DNA of 64,000 nucleotides from Psilocybe azurescens (Eukaryota; Basidiomycota; Agaricomycetes; Agaricales; Agrocybaceae). A model generated the notes under the pieces. The model had not been told where the DNA came from and did no database searches. It worked only from the letters and a program-made list of their open reading frames with translations. This document shows, one piece after another, positions 35,735 to 48,472 of the stretch. The stretch spans positions 434,001 to 498,000 of the forward strand of contig JAJIRX010000871.1 of the NCBI GenBank assembly GCA_023853785.1, read 5' to 3'. Numbering within the stretch: position 1 is the stretch's first letter; each line of letters opens with the position of its first letter. A program made the position numbers and the translations under genes.

Positions 35735-37254
35735 ATGTGTGAAAGAAAATTGAAGTGATGCTGGTAGTAGAAAAAGCCTGTTGCCGTGCTTCTTGTATTC
35801 TCTGCTCAGTAGCTATGGCATACAGTACTCCTAAAGTTAATTTCCGCATTTAATCTTATCAGAGAAAATCCTGTTCAGATGTAAACACCGATATTAGGCT
35901 AAACCGAAGGGTGAGCGCATCAAAATTCGTAGCGCTGCATATCAAACTTTCTATCTCCCGAGAGAGCAGCTTGATGAAGCGCTGATAAGACTCTAGATAA
36001 GATTTAGGAAAAGCAGTATCCTAGTAAACGGTGCAGATTAGCTGGTCAACGGAAGGAATTAAACCTGACGACTTCCGACGATTAGTAAGAGTTACCCGCC
36101 GATTCTGTTGGCACAATCACGACCCCATCTCATGCATGGCCTTAGTGATATCGCAAGCATTGAGCAATGAATTTGGGCGCAATTACGATCTATCCACAAA
36201 AGAAGGCCGCATAACGTACTAGAAGCTCGGTTCTGCTATATAAGCGCCGTCTGTAAATGGCAACACGGCCTCTTACTGGCGAAACACTTCCGACGGAATG
36301 CACCAGTTTATCTACTCGATGCGGTCTTACTGTGACTGGAACGCAAGTATGAATTTTCAATTGAGTACGTCTGAAATAGACCTATTGGGTAACTTGCATT
36401 GTGATGGAAAATTGCGTGCATAAACGAGATGATCTACATCCATCTTTCAGGAGTACCACTTGCTGGTGTATACCCGCAAACCATACTTTATGAAACCAAC
36501 TATATTGAAGTACATTTCGCAGTGATTGTACTTCATGGTCGCAGTCTCGCGGCAAAGCGCATGCTTGATGGAGGCTGAAGTTGAGCTGCGAAGCGCTGAA
36601 GTCGGGTATTTGAATGTGTACAAATTAGAACAAAATTGATGAAAATTATTGATTGTCGAGAAGAAGTTTAAATTTTTATTACCTTATGGAGTGAAAAAGG
36701 ACACAAATGTGGCAATTTTCTGCCATTGAATACAAAGTAGTTCGTTCTGTAACTTTATTTCTATATATGGTATAATATATACAAAATTATGCGTGAGAAA
36801 GAAATTTTGTGCGTAATGTGCGACTTGCTTATGAATGCCAAGGAGCAATATTAGTGATTGCTCGCTGATTTGTTGGTTAACACGGAGCGAAGTAACAGAG
36901 AACATTTCTGTTCAGTACTCTCGCGTCATTCGGAAAAAAGATCTAAACGAGGACATGAATTGAAAATCAAAAGCGAGGACTTTCACACTTCAGTTTGAAG
37001 TAGTATGTACTTAATACTGATGATAACAGGAAGCCAACCGTTGACCTTATCGTATAATTGCACTAATAAAGGGCAACTCGTGGAGCAGATCAAAAATTTA
37101 TGCATTATTGTATAAAATGTGAGTGTAAAAAGTTGCTAAGACGCGTGGGAGTGATTATCACATATACCCCTCTATAAGAAAAATTACAAGCCGCACATTG
37201 CAGCGCGGAAGGATATGGAATCCTTACAAATTGAGTTCGACCCCCACATATTGA
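35735..37254. other. Intergenic region, no recognisable gene
   Basis: About 1.5 kb between the TIR element and P450 C. Short AT-rich frames only (for example 36684-36905), with no similarity recognised. It contains the 3' flank of P450 C. Confidence 0.5.
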
Positions 37255-39366
37255 TTAAGCGGCCGCCACAGAGTCACGGATGATCTGAGCGAACGCCTCA
37301 GAGCGAGGCTTGACTGAGGCCTGGAAAGGTTTGGGCACGCTAATGTTCCGATGAGCAAGAGGCAGATAAACTGACGTGCAAAAATCTTACATGATGGCTG
37401 AGTTAACATATTCATGCGACGGCTCAATGACATTTCCCTTTTCATCGATGGCCTTGGTGATATCGAATACAGCCGCGAGAGAAGCAAGTGTGATCCAAAC
37501 ACCGGAGAAGGCCAAGTAGCGACCAGGGCAGACGCTAAACGACAGCGTTTTCGTATCAGCGGCAAAGATCGTTCTGTTGCGAATAGACACATTACCGTCT
37601 TCCGAAGCCCCAGCAAGCGTGAGCAGGATCACGGGCAGTTTTGTCCAATTTACCATCCTTGGTCAAGAAGCGATCTGGGTTGAAGGTGAAGGGGTCCTTA
37701 TATGTCTCTTCGTTGTGAAGCATGGCCCTTTGAACGACCGAATGTCAACATTGCCTGAGAGGTAAGATTATAGTGACTCACCATGAGTTAGCGATGACGA
37801 TAGTTCCAGCCGGAATGCGATATCCCTTATATTCGTCCTCTTCAATAAGAACGTGCGGTAATCCTGTGAACGCCAGTATTAACACATTGAAATTCTTCGT
37901 AACTTGTCTGCAATGAGACTCACCAATAGGTCCGACATCTCTCCATCGAAGGGTCTCCATTGTCAAGGCAGTAATGTAAGGTAAGGAATCATAATCGTTG
38001 AAGTCGGGGAGATGTCCAGGTTTGATAACGCGGTCAAGTTCGGCTTGAGCTTTCTTGAGTGTTTCCGGGTATTCGAGGAATGCTAGAATGCATGAACCAA
38101 CGGCAGACAGAGTCTACGTCGCTAAGTTTAGTATGATTTAACGTCAGGAGAATGAAGGTCCTACAGTATCGGTTCCAGCTGTGAATATAATATCAGCTCA
38201 GTGTTTCCAACATAGTGAACGAGAACGCCTACCTGAGTACATGCTTCCGGCGGTATCCTTGACAAGTTGCTCCTTGACTGGATCAGGTTTGGCGGGGTCC
38301 ATTTCGTTAAGATTGGCCGACACGAAGCAGTGAGGAGATGTTCCGGCAAGCTGTCAAGGTAAAGTCACACAAAGATCTCGATGCAAAAGCAAGAAATTGC
38401 GTACCACATTCTTCTTGGCGCCAGTGAAGGTATAGTCTCTCATCTCGAAGGCCGCATCTCTCCAAATTCGCGCTTTCGTTTGGAATCCAGCACCGGGGAA
38501 CCATTCGGGAACATATTTCAACAGGGAGAAAGAGTCCACAAGGAAAGCGCCGGGGACGGCGGCTTCGGCAAAGCCCGCGAGTGACTGTTCAGCAACCTTG
38601 ATGTAAGGGTCGTTATCTGCCTGTACGTCCAAGCCGTAGGTGATCGATAAAATGCCTTCTCCAGACATGCTGTTATAAATTGAGGTGAGATATAGAACAG
38701 CAAAACTCGACCGTAAATACGCACTGGCGAATATTTCCCATGATGTTGTCTGGATAGTCGAGGAATCGTTTCAACAAATTACGAGTCGCTCTCTGCATGT
38801 GAGGCCGGAACAAAACGACGGCACCGGGATGGAAGCTGTGATGCATCAAACGTCTGCAGTCGCGCCATTGCTGACCTATTTGCAGTAAAACAACAAGTTG
38901 ATTAGCGCCTAGTTCAACGCTTTCCAACTGTTACGAACCGTATTCTTTAAACCCGACAGCGAAATCCCATCCCATTAATTCGTTGACCATAGGAAGATGA
39001 GCACGACTTGAATATTTAGAGGACCTTCTCTCCAGCAATTCCATAGCGGCGTCATGAGTGTCCAAAACAACGATATTTGTCCCAACGACATTGAGATAAA
39101 TAATGTCGGTATCTTACAAAGACAACGCGATGAGCACATTAACGAGCACAAAGGACTATTCACTCACCAAAGTCCTTTGAAATCTTATGGTAATCCTCCC
39201 ATTCAGGCCTGGAAGGCATATTGAAGAGATTTCCGACAATGGGCTTCCTTGGAGGACCAGGCGGCAGAGGCAGATGCGAATAGGGCCCTTTCTTGGACTT
39301 CCTGTAGTAAATGAAACCCAGGCTGCCCAAGGCTATCAAGATCGCGAGTGTGTCAAACTGAACCAT
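37255..39366 (-). CDS. Cytochrome P450 (copy C), intact
   Basis: Eleven exons, all in phase: 39366-39168, 39112-38939, 38875-38725, 38669-38405, 38350-38233, 38178-38165, 38113-37924, 37863-37782, 37727-37596, 37534-37391, 37339-37255, 517 residues. N-terminal anchor LAILIALGSLGFIYY, hinge SHLPLPPGPPRKPIVGNLFN, I-helix AGTDTTLSAVGS, ETLRW (ExxR), FNPDRF, haem loop WGFGRRVCPGRY. Copies A and B share every intron position except the one after the 10-nt exon, which is absent here: exon 3 (151 nt) equals their 10 + 141 nt exons. It is more diverged than A and B are from each other and lies in opposite orientation, separated from them by TFA2, the four-TM gene and a transposon. Substrate unknown. 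Its intact 265-nt exon 4 is the internal reference showing A and B exon 5 to be one base short. Confidence 0.95.
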
Positions 39367-42300
39367 GCTGGGGATGAGTGGATAGTGTAGATAGTATGCC
39401 TCTCAGTTTAAGTACTTGAGATATAGGGGCGGGTCCCATCTTTGTTTTGAATGCGTTATACCCGTGGAGTGTAGCCCTACCTTGGTCTTCGTTAAGCCGC
39501 TCCGGTCGGTCAGAAACATTGGTGCATGGGTGAGATAAAGCGAACAGATGAACTGAATTCGAAATCGACCATTAGGGCTCCCCAACCGGAGTGACCTAGT
39601 GTTCTGAGGGGGATCGGCGTGATGGTGTCGGAGGTAAACGCCTAACGCAGATTCGATAAAATCTACTGTGACCAAAAGGAAGGTGCCAAGTTGTCCTGAT
39701 CATTACGTTACTAGCATCCGCAGACCTATAAAATCTCCGTAAATATGTATGATACTCGACTCTCTGATACCTTGGTCCACAACTTTGCCACAACACATTT
39801 TTGCGCAATTGATGGACTTGCACTATCATACTAAATACTTTAGTATGACAACTCTCGTATAATATATGTCGTATCTGAAATCAAAGCGGGTCTACGTCTC
39901 TAAATAAGCTTGAAAATACTACAGCTTCTTGTGTTTATTCTTGAACCACCACACAATGTCACGCGCCCACCCTTCACTAAGTTTTTGCTCTGGAAGTCAT
40001 TAGCCAAATTTGGAAATGACGATCCGGACAAATTTGAGTGGCACTGGGATCGTCATTAAATACCCCGTGCCATGTTTTTGTTCAAAAGTTGAGATTTTTA
40101 ACCGACTTTGTCAGTCGGCAAGTGACGATCTTCGGCGATACCAAAATTGTAATAGCATACCTGGGGTCATGTTTTTGTAGCAAAGACAAAGTTTCGTTGA
40201 TAAAGTCACAAACACTTCTGCGGCCGCTAAGCACATTGGAGAAGCCTCGACTTTGCATAATTCTCAGGGCCGTGTCTCTTTTGCAGAGGTATATAAGATA
40301 CCTAATTAAGGTTCGACTGATCAATTATTGACCAAGAACAAACAACAACTGAACGGCAACTGGTTAAGAATTTGTTGAAGAAATGCACACAAGAGCCCAA
40401 GTTGTCTCAGCGTCTCCAAGAAGATACTTAATTTTGCTAGAAACGTATGTAGCCAATTATATATCCAAATTTCCCGTGAAATTCATTATGTATGCATTCA
40501 TGGGCCGCATCGATAGTACTTAGACACTTTCAGGCAAACCATATTGCGCCCTTTGCGGGCCCAGCACCGCCCGCCATGGCCGCCCATAAAATTAAAAGGA
40601 AACAAGAAGAATTGAAACTTGCCCGCAAATTGACTCGGTGTCTCTGGTGACTCAAAACACCGCTCGCTCGCTGCACAATTGAATCAGGAGAGGATGTGGT
40701 AGCCAGGGGTTAATCCATATCTGGTTTTGTTAATTCGTGGTCATTCAATTTGACACATTAATGATCAATTTAGCCTGTGGCTCGTAAGCCTGATTTTTGG
40801 CCTAGAACATTTGTAGGTTCGAGTCTTTCCTAACCATGAGCGCGGTGAATGTGATGACATTGATGTTGTTGTCTCTGCTTGCTTATCTGTGTTCTTGTAA
40901 GCTCATAGTGAATAGTCTGCACGAGAGGTTGAAGTTCGAAGACAAAATCGTAGTATTTTGGGCACCAAAAAATTACCTTAAAAGGCAAAATGCAATGTAG
41001 ATTATGATAATTCTAGTGCTTCCGGTTACTCACCCACGGTGACACAATCAACCTTTTATTTCGTCCAAAAGTAAAAACGAAAAGGGTAGTAAACGTTGCA
41101 AAGTGAAGCCTCCGGGTAACAGGGTGGGTTGTATCCTCCCAGAATTGCCACCACAAATAGAACGGAAGGGTATGTTTCTGTTTCAAAACAGTTTACAAAT
41201 GAACGGTTGGGGCCTAGCCGCCACTAAAAATTTAGTTATCTATCTTAGGTATTCATTTGGCGTCCTATTTACGTTTTGCTGTTACCTGAGTCTGAAAACT
41301 CGGTAATTCCATATTTCTCTTGAACGATAAATCCGCATATTTTGGGACTTCGGGGTATTAACGCTGCTTACTGAGAGTTGTTAACTAGACCGTGATAAGC
41401 CTTATTTTTCCATTACTTATCACAGCTTGTTCCCATGCCTTTGTTGAATCTCCATAATAAATGGGGCGAGTTCTCGGGCTCGGTGCCCTTCACCAAACAG
41501 ATTCGGGAACCAATGATGTTGCGTATGCACTTATTGGAATCTGGAGCCTGGGGCTAGACACTACCCTCCTGAGTCTTCTACTACAATAATATCTAACTGG
41601 CGACAAAATGCTGAAAGGAAGCACAACGACATAAGTATATGCACGATGAGCTACTATGTAGACTAAATAATCGGCTAGAGGTCGTGCATTCACCGACACT
41701 GCCACTTCCCGTTGGCACTAAATTTTTCCCGGTACCCGTCGTGGGCTCCCAAAAATGGAAATTTTTAGCAAAAAAACTGAATTTGATCCGATCTAAATCA
41801 CGCAGATTCGCTGCGACCCGTTTTCGTACAAGAAAATGAATAACGATTACAACATTGAACAATGCTCAAATGGTTCCTTGTGTTAGCACATGGAGCAAAC
41901 GTTTCGCAAGTAAAGATTATTGTGCACAAAGTTGCAATGGTACCATTCATGGGTTCACTACTAGTACTAGCCATCGCGAATGACCCCCTTCCAACATGCT
42001 GAAGGTGTTTGCAGCACAGGAGGCCCGCGACCATTGTTGTACAGCAATGGATGGCAGATACCGTCGGATAGCAGGCGAGAAAATCCATCGCAGACCGAGG
42101 TAGCGTACCCCTCGGCCACAGGAGTGTTTCTCTTAAAATAATAGTAACACGTGGCGCAAATCATATTTTGAGGCGTTGAGGTCAGGCTGGTCCCTCATGA
42201 CTCCTTTCTCATCTCGAGCTTTCTCGAGCACGTCTGGCTTTCAAGGAAACCGAGTATGGCTGATGAGAAATGAGGTCTGGGCGCTTAATGTCCAGCATTG

Positions 42301-42896
42301 TGGTTTCCTGCCAGATAACCAGGGACTGATTGAAGCCTGAAGGAGAACTCTGTCCAATCCGGTACTTTCAATTGGAAATCGGCTAGCTGAAATAGATGGG
42401 AGATTGGCGCTTTCTTTGGTTACCATGAACTATTTGTAGCAGAGCACTGCTATGGTGAACAACTAGAAAGGAAATGATCATTAAACTCACTGACTGCTTA
42501 CCTGAGTTCCCTCGATCACCTAAAATAGAACTGCCGCCTAGTCATAATACTTAAGCAGGTTGAGATGTTTCTGATTATAAGGTTTTTATGATCGTGCAAC
42601 TGAAAGTGTTTGATTGGCGAGGGGTTAGTACTTCAAGTCAATGACCGTTGAAGAAGGTACTATCATCCATTTCATGAACTCATTTAACCGACATATGTCT
42701 TTTCAGTTTCTCCTAGACTTGAGCTAATCCTTTTTCGAAGCATGTGGAGGATCGCTATTTAATTTGTTCTGTAAGCCTTCGATGATTAGTGGCGCGAGCT
42801 AGGCCTCTTTCAATAGCTATAAGATGGCCAACGAACATGTGCCACTGCCGCTCTAACTGCCTCTACGACATAGATTATCATTGTCGTGGGTCACGA
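39367..42896. other. Long intergenic region, no recognisable gene
   Basis: About 3.5 kb with only short open frames. It holds the P450 C promoter near 39370-39470, an inverted repeat at 40015-40055 and an AT-rich section around 40900-41900. Frames at 41593-42426 show no family similarity. Confidence 0.5.
40015..40055. repeat. Inverted repeat ATGACGATCC / GGATCGTCAT
   Basis: Ten complementary bases flank about 20 bp of spacer, next to a second partly similar pair of phrases containing 'catgtttttgt' at 40070 and 40169. It may be a piece of an old element or a chance hairpin. Confidence 0.35.
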
Positions 42897-44944
42897 TCAC
42901 AATAACCCAAAATATGTTCTTAAAGGTAATGCACATATCACTATCGTCATCATAATGAGCGCTGAGAAGTTGGTGAGGAAGATGGGAGTAAAGCTGCTTG
43001 AATGCGCTCCGTCCGAGATGCACGTCCCTTGGGCTTTCTGTGCTATCATGGCGGTTTGAGCTGCCTGGGAGATAGTGCCCGTAGAGCTTTGCATTTGTGC
43101 GGCAGTGGTGCTGTACACAAACACGGGAGAAAGCAAAGCTGGGGTGTCGGCGGCGAAATATTGCTCGTAGCAATGCGCCTGCACCGGGTTGTTACCAGGA
43201 AGACTGTCCAGCGTTCCAAGAGCTTGATAGGATGATTGGTAAGAAATATATAGCAACAAAGCGAATCCAGAGAGAAGAGAAACTCACTAATCTCATCTAC
43301 TGTGTTACTGATATAGCATTGCTTGGTTTGGTCGATATCGAATATTCCTTGTGCAACGCAACAGGAAGGGTCTCCGTATGGATTACAATTGCATCCGTCG
43401 AGAGCCTTCTCGAGAACCCCTCATCCCACCCATTCATGAAGTCTTCAAAAGTAATGTTGAGTTTGACGACGTATCATTAGTATGAATACTCTCACCTGCA
43501 TGATATGAGTATCCTGTAGGATCACCATTGGAGAATCTATCGAAGTATGCACAATTTTTATTCAGTCGCAATAGACACTGTATGATTGAGCTGCGTGCTT
43601 ACACAAATGGTTGGTCGGGCACCGCTGCCTCTCTCCGAAAATCGTCAAAAACTTGCGTGACCCAGTACACCTACAGGCCACGAGGGAGTAGTGATCAACC
43701 TCTGAACATGCAACGAGCGCATGCGCCATTAGCCTACCTCCATGAAAATGCGCGGCAGCGTCTTCGGAAATAGTGGATCCGTACATGTTCCATTGTCCGG
43801 ACCAGTTGATAGAAACGAAACATGGGACCTGTGATCCGGAGAATCGGTATTCTATAAAGCATATTAGGTCGGTAAGTCCTATTCTGAGGCGTCAAGGGAG
43901 CTTACAACACCGTCCCAGCAACTGGGAAAATTCTATACGACTAAGTTTCGCAAAGAGAGTTTTGACGTAAGGCGGCACTCACAATCTGCGAGCGAATGCC
44001 TGACGGACATCTGATTTGTGGCAGCTCGTTGAATCGAGTGGACTGCCCATTGAAGTTGAGACACAGAAACGTGACTGCTTGTTGAGCAAACCTTGACGCG
44101 TTGAGAGTCCTCAACGTAAGATCTCCTGGACTTTTGCTCAATATATCGGACATAGAGTAGAGGTTTATGTTTTACCAGACAGCATACGAAACTAAGTTGG
44201 GCAAGTCAATTAGATTTTTCAACTAGAAGTGATGATATCAGCGTACATCATTTGGGAATGCAGTGGTGTTTCCTGGGGTATCACTGAATAGATAATCTGA
44301 ATTCTCGTCAGAAAATGGCTCGGACCAAGTTGAACTGATGCTCACAGCTGTATATGAAGACCTCTTAAGGATTAATACGCTAAACTAGTCAAATTTTCGC
44401 ACATTACGGGATTTCCTTCAACACTGGTAAACGTCCCGTTGGACCACCTGAGTAGTACTTAGTTATATAAATGGGAAAACATTGGAGAGATTGCGTTACT
44501 GGAAATATAGTTGCTTCGATTTCTCAGTAAGAAAGCAGGAATTTAAAGGAGCCAGAAAGACGACTTACTGGATACCAGTAATTGCTTTTGTCTTGAGGGA
44601 TTGGTATGGAGGTACATTGACTTGCTCGCAAGGCATCTGTGTTTGAGTTCAAGCCGAAGGAACTTCCTCCTACGACTAGTTTCTGAGAGTGAACAAAGGC
44701 AGCAAACGCGATTTATCGGAGCCAAACCGTCCAATACCTGCGTGAACATGGGTAGAGACAAGCCCAGAATCTACGACAGGATCGATTCTTTGCGTGGTCA
44801 AAATGTTATCTAGCCCACACAGACCAACTTTAGATACGAGGAGTAAAATGTAGTAACAAGTACGAGAGACTCACTGGCCGCCATGAGCCAGTAGGCATCT
44901 GCTACGGCCTGAGATAAGAGGAGGGGCCACCATCTGAACAACAT
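42897..44944 (-). CDS. Secreted DUF1996 protein, one apparent frameshift
   Basis: DUF1996 proteins are fungal extracellular proteins of unknown function, often attached to wall-binding modules. Reading from ATG at 44944: signal peptide (MLFRWWPLLLSQAVA), then the family hallmarks AYWLMAA, NNILTTQRIDPVV, STHVHAVVGGSSFGLN, CTSIPIPQDKSNYWYP, QLYFQWSNGTF, FSDTPGNTTAFPND, QQAVTFLCLNFNGQSTRFNE, CPSGIRSQINFPSCWDGV, DHRSHVSFL, FPKTLPRIFMEVYWVT, FSNGDPTGYSYHADFMNGWD and CNCNPYGDPSCCVAQGIFD. About 14 exons are needed, one only 14 nt (44500-44513, QLYFQ). A terminal hydrophobic stretch FLTNFSALIMMTIVICALPL after a Ser/Thr linker suggests a membrane or GPI anchor. In the penultimate exon the run at 43415-43416 needs one more base (GGGTTTCTC) to join NGWDEGF to LEKALDGC. 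Internal exon limits are by eye. Confidence 0.88.
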
Positions 44945-46103
44945 CTTGTCACTGGTAATCAGTGTTCAAAAAATGGACAGGTGAGCAGACGAAGCAGACA
45001 GGTTACAAGGTCGAAGTGCATCGTGGAGTAGGTGTGGAGTTGCTGGAAATTTATACTTAAGCAACGTTGATCCGTCGTGGCAATCTCGTGTTATTACGGT
45101 GTTGGCAATAGATGCAGTGAAAACGATCATGTGCTCTGGCCGTACAGCATCCTCACATCCCCTTCCGATACTTTTGGGTAGAACTTGCGATGTTTGCCTT
45201 ACAACGACAAAGTAAAGTATATAAGAGGTGAGAATATAGGGACGAGATTCCCATGGATGTATACGGTGTGCAGGGTAAATGAATGACAATTGATTGAATA
45301 CTGATAACATATTGAGTAACCATATGAACTAGACAATGTGTAAACAACAACATCTGGAAAGAGATTAGAGTTAGTTTAAGTTAAAAGAAATTGTCGGAGA
45401 ATGGAAGGAAGTGTTTAAAAAGTCAGGTTTTCGATGTAAATCAACAGGTCCCTTGCCCGCCTCCACATTGTACACCGGGAGACTTTGGTATGAGCAAGAA
45501 GTTCGTGTCCGCCCATCGAGTAGAAATTCATCAAAAGAAAAGAGGAAAGAAAAGACGGGGAAAAAAGGCAGGGATATCGTACTCACTAATTAGTGTCGGA
45601 ACTGAGGTGAATAGAAATGAAGACCTGTAAAAGGGAAGTGGAGGTTAGATATGACGAAGAACGAAGGACGTCAGAAAGAAGGAGGCTCAGACAAGGCTGA
45701 AATCGATATTGGAATCCACATAATTGATTCGGAATGTGGTAAAGTATGGTATAAAATTGAATCATCACCACAGAGATACGCAAAGAATGAACACTCACAA
45801 CAAAGCGGAAACTGGGTGCGGACCGCGGAACAGGTAAGGTGGAGGTTATGGTCAGAGGACGCATCGAAAAAAAAATGTTGTAAAGCATGGATTTCAAACT
45901 CAGACAGCCTCTGATGGTTGCAACAACAAGCACGCAGTCACGTGCATTCTCCTAGTCTTTTCGAGCAAGTTCTGCCTGATTCACGAACTCTCTCGATTTT
46001 GGAAACAAATGCATATCTTTTGACACTACACAGCGGGCATCCTTTCACATTAACTCTCATCAATCCTTATAAGCTAAGTGTACACGACCACCCCTACTTC
46101 AAG
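44945..46103. other. Divergent intergenic region between DUF1996 gene and FES1
   Basis: The two genes are transcribed away from each other. No further gene is recognised in about 1.15 kb. TTATAAG occurs at 46067-46073, 31 bp before the FES1 ATG, and could act as a weak TATA element. Confidence 0.45.
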
Positions 46104-47510
46104 ATGCAATCGATTCTCCGATGGTCTTTAGAGAATTCCGCACCGACGGACGGTGTTTCGAGCGAACATCCGCCCGCAGAAAGAAAAGATTTAGATCCAG
46201 CAATAATTGACATGATCCTTGGAAAACCAGATTCTGTACAGATGAAGGAAGACATGGCTGTTGCGGTGGATGAGAGTAAGAGCGAAGATGAAAGAATCAA
46301 CGCGTTAGATCACATGGAAATGGTGAGTTTTGTGATTGGAATTGAGCTGAAGGGTGCCTCTAATTCAAGATTATGCATAGTTGATTGAGCATATCGATAA
46401 TGCCAATGGTATTATGCACATTTCCTTTGAATCTGACTTTTTCTAACGTAAATCCACCTAGATCTTGAAAAACTGAAACTTTGGGAACCATTACAATCCT
46501 TGTTGACAGCGGACTCCTCTACCTCCGAGATCAAGACTCAAGCACTCTGGGTTATTGGTACAGCCCTTCAAAACAACCCGTCTGCTCAAGAAGATGTAAG
46601 CGGTTTATTTACGAGCACGATTCGAAGATGTATCTAACCTCTTTCTTCTAGTATTTATTGTATAATCCTCTCCCTGTCCTTTTATCGTTCCTCGACCCAT
46701 CTCCTTCATCATCACCAGGCCTTCGTGCCAAAGTCATATATGCACTATCAGGATTACTCAAGCACAATTCACCAGCGGTGCAAGCATTAGGATCTTCTGG
46801 ATGGTCAAAGCTCCGCGATTCATTGCAAGGTCAGTAGATTGAAACATTTTCATCTTTTCTTACTTACTAAAGATAAGTCGCGTCTAGATCCCTCAATACT
46901 CGTTCGCCGAAAAGTCATCTTCCTTCTTAGTTCCCTTCTCCTTCCCAGTGTCTCTACAACGAACGCACCCGCTCCTCCAGATGCTCTTCGAATCGAAGAT
47001 AACACCGACGCGTCAATCTCAATACCAGACACAACGACAGTGAATATCATGACTCCTGATAATCGTCCGGCTCCTACTGCCAATGACCCCATCTTCTCAA
47101 ATTCGCATGCGTCAAATCTGCGGAATCCAAATCGCAGCAACACATCGCCTCCGACCTTGTCTGCATTACGAGAATACGATATCCTGGAAAGTACCATTTC
47201 CGCCGTGATAAGTCCCGTTCCCTACGGAGCCGATGGCGAAAATGTGGAGGCCGATGCAGATTTTGAAGAGAAGGCGTTACAGTGAGTGTTTCTACCACAG
47301 CCAACCCCCAGCATCCCGAAACTGACTATTTATTTTAGTTTATTGTGTACTTATGCGGTGACATGCCAAGGAGTGCTGTCTAAGATGCAGAAAGAAAAAC
47401 TGAGAGCATGGATTCAATCACAAAAGACCAAGAGCGGCGAAACCCAGTTACTGGAGAACTGGAGTCTTTCGAGAGAGGAATATGCAGGACTTGTCGGAAA
47501 GCTTTTGTAA
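46104..47510 (+). CDS. FES1: Hsp70 nucleotide exchange factor Fes1, intact
   Basis: Fes1/HspBP1-type armadillo proteins release ADP from cytosolic Hsp70 and help triage misfolded proteins. Six exons in phase: 46104-46322, 46381-46408, 46462-46595, 46652-46829, 46888-47281, 47339-47510, 374 residues. Hallmarks: MQSILRWSLENSAP at the start, KDLDPAIIDMILGKPDSVQM, EDERINALDHMEMLIEHIDN, DLEKLKLWEPLQSLL, TQALWVIGTALQNNPSAQED, GLRAKVIYALSGLLKHN, VRRKVIFLLSSLLLP and YDILESTISAVI. An insert of about 75 Ser/Thr/Asn/Pro-rich residues sits between VRRKVIFLLSSLLLP and EYDILES. The start is fixed by the conserved MQSILRWS; upstream frame residues are not family-like. Exon 2 is only 28 nt. Confidence 0.95.
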
Positions 47511-48472
47511 TCTATTCTATCATGCACTAATTCAATTGTACGAATACGTCTCAATTTATCTCGTCTAGCCTTGGAAGTCTGGAGATGTATATTGAGATAA
47601 TGGCAAATGAGGGGGAATCAATCGTGTAACCGATTTTCTTTCACTGGACCCGCTTTTGTATCGAATGCCATTCGTAGGAAATGGCTTACTTTCTTCACCC
47701 ACGACTTCGTGGCAATGTATGATCAATGGCGACAATATCGCGGTGTCGTTAAACCGTTTAGCTATAAGACGGGCCATTTAGTCCAAGCTCAAGCGAGTCT
47801 CGCAATTGACCAGCTACTAGGCCTAAGGCATGCCGTCCCCTCTTTCCTTCCGTCATCTTTTCTTCCCTGTGCTCCTTCTGGATAGTTCCGCGCGTTAGAG
47901 TTCAACACCAAAACAATGAAACTGAGAGAGAGATATTGTTGGATAACTTGAGAATTCTTGTCGACTTAAATTTTTTTTTGTTTATTCTCCTATGTGGCGA
48001 ACCATATGGTGGAGTGTAAGTCTACGATACAGCTAATTAACTAATGAGACCCTGGAGCATCAGTGGGGGTCGCGAAGCAACCCCTGGGCAAATACATGTA
48101 GTAATTAAGATGCGCGGACTTTTAAAACAGAATGGAATAGAGAAGAATAAAGATATGAGAAGAAAAGAGAAGAAACAGATTGGAGAGAGCGACTACTTGA
48201 TACGATGGAGATGCTTAGCCAGAGGGATAAGCCCTGTTACGATTATAGGCTAGTACGTTTTCCGGGCAGGCGGGCCGTCTCCGTAAATAATTGTCGACTA
48301 ACATTCCGGTCGACTTGTCTTGCTAGCATACGGATAACGAGGGTTTGAACGCGGATGAGAAAAGCTCCATGCTTTGTGCGTAAGTACTACGGTATGGATG
48401 CTACGATGCTACTGAAATACCAAATATAGAAAGGTCTGAAGTGTAGGTCCGCCCTATCTGACAACGTGGAAT
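47511..48472. other. Intergenic region, no recognisable gene
   Basis: Tail-to-tail spacer between FES1 (+) and the RlpA-like candidate (-). No gene seen. A run of nine T residues lies near 47970. Confidence 0.45.

Noticed and set aside
40760..40840. tRNA-like stretch with GGTTCGAGTC
   Set aside because: T-stem pairing is partial and the 5' acceptor strand complementary to CCTAACC is missing.
44060..44150. A frameshift in DUF1996 after MLSG
   Set aside because: A different acceptor nine bases downstream (ending in tccag) restores phase and reads MLSGDLTLRTL, matching the family.
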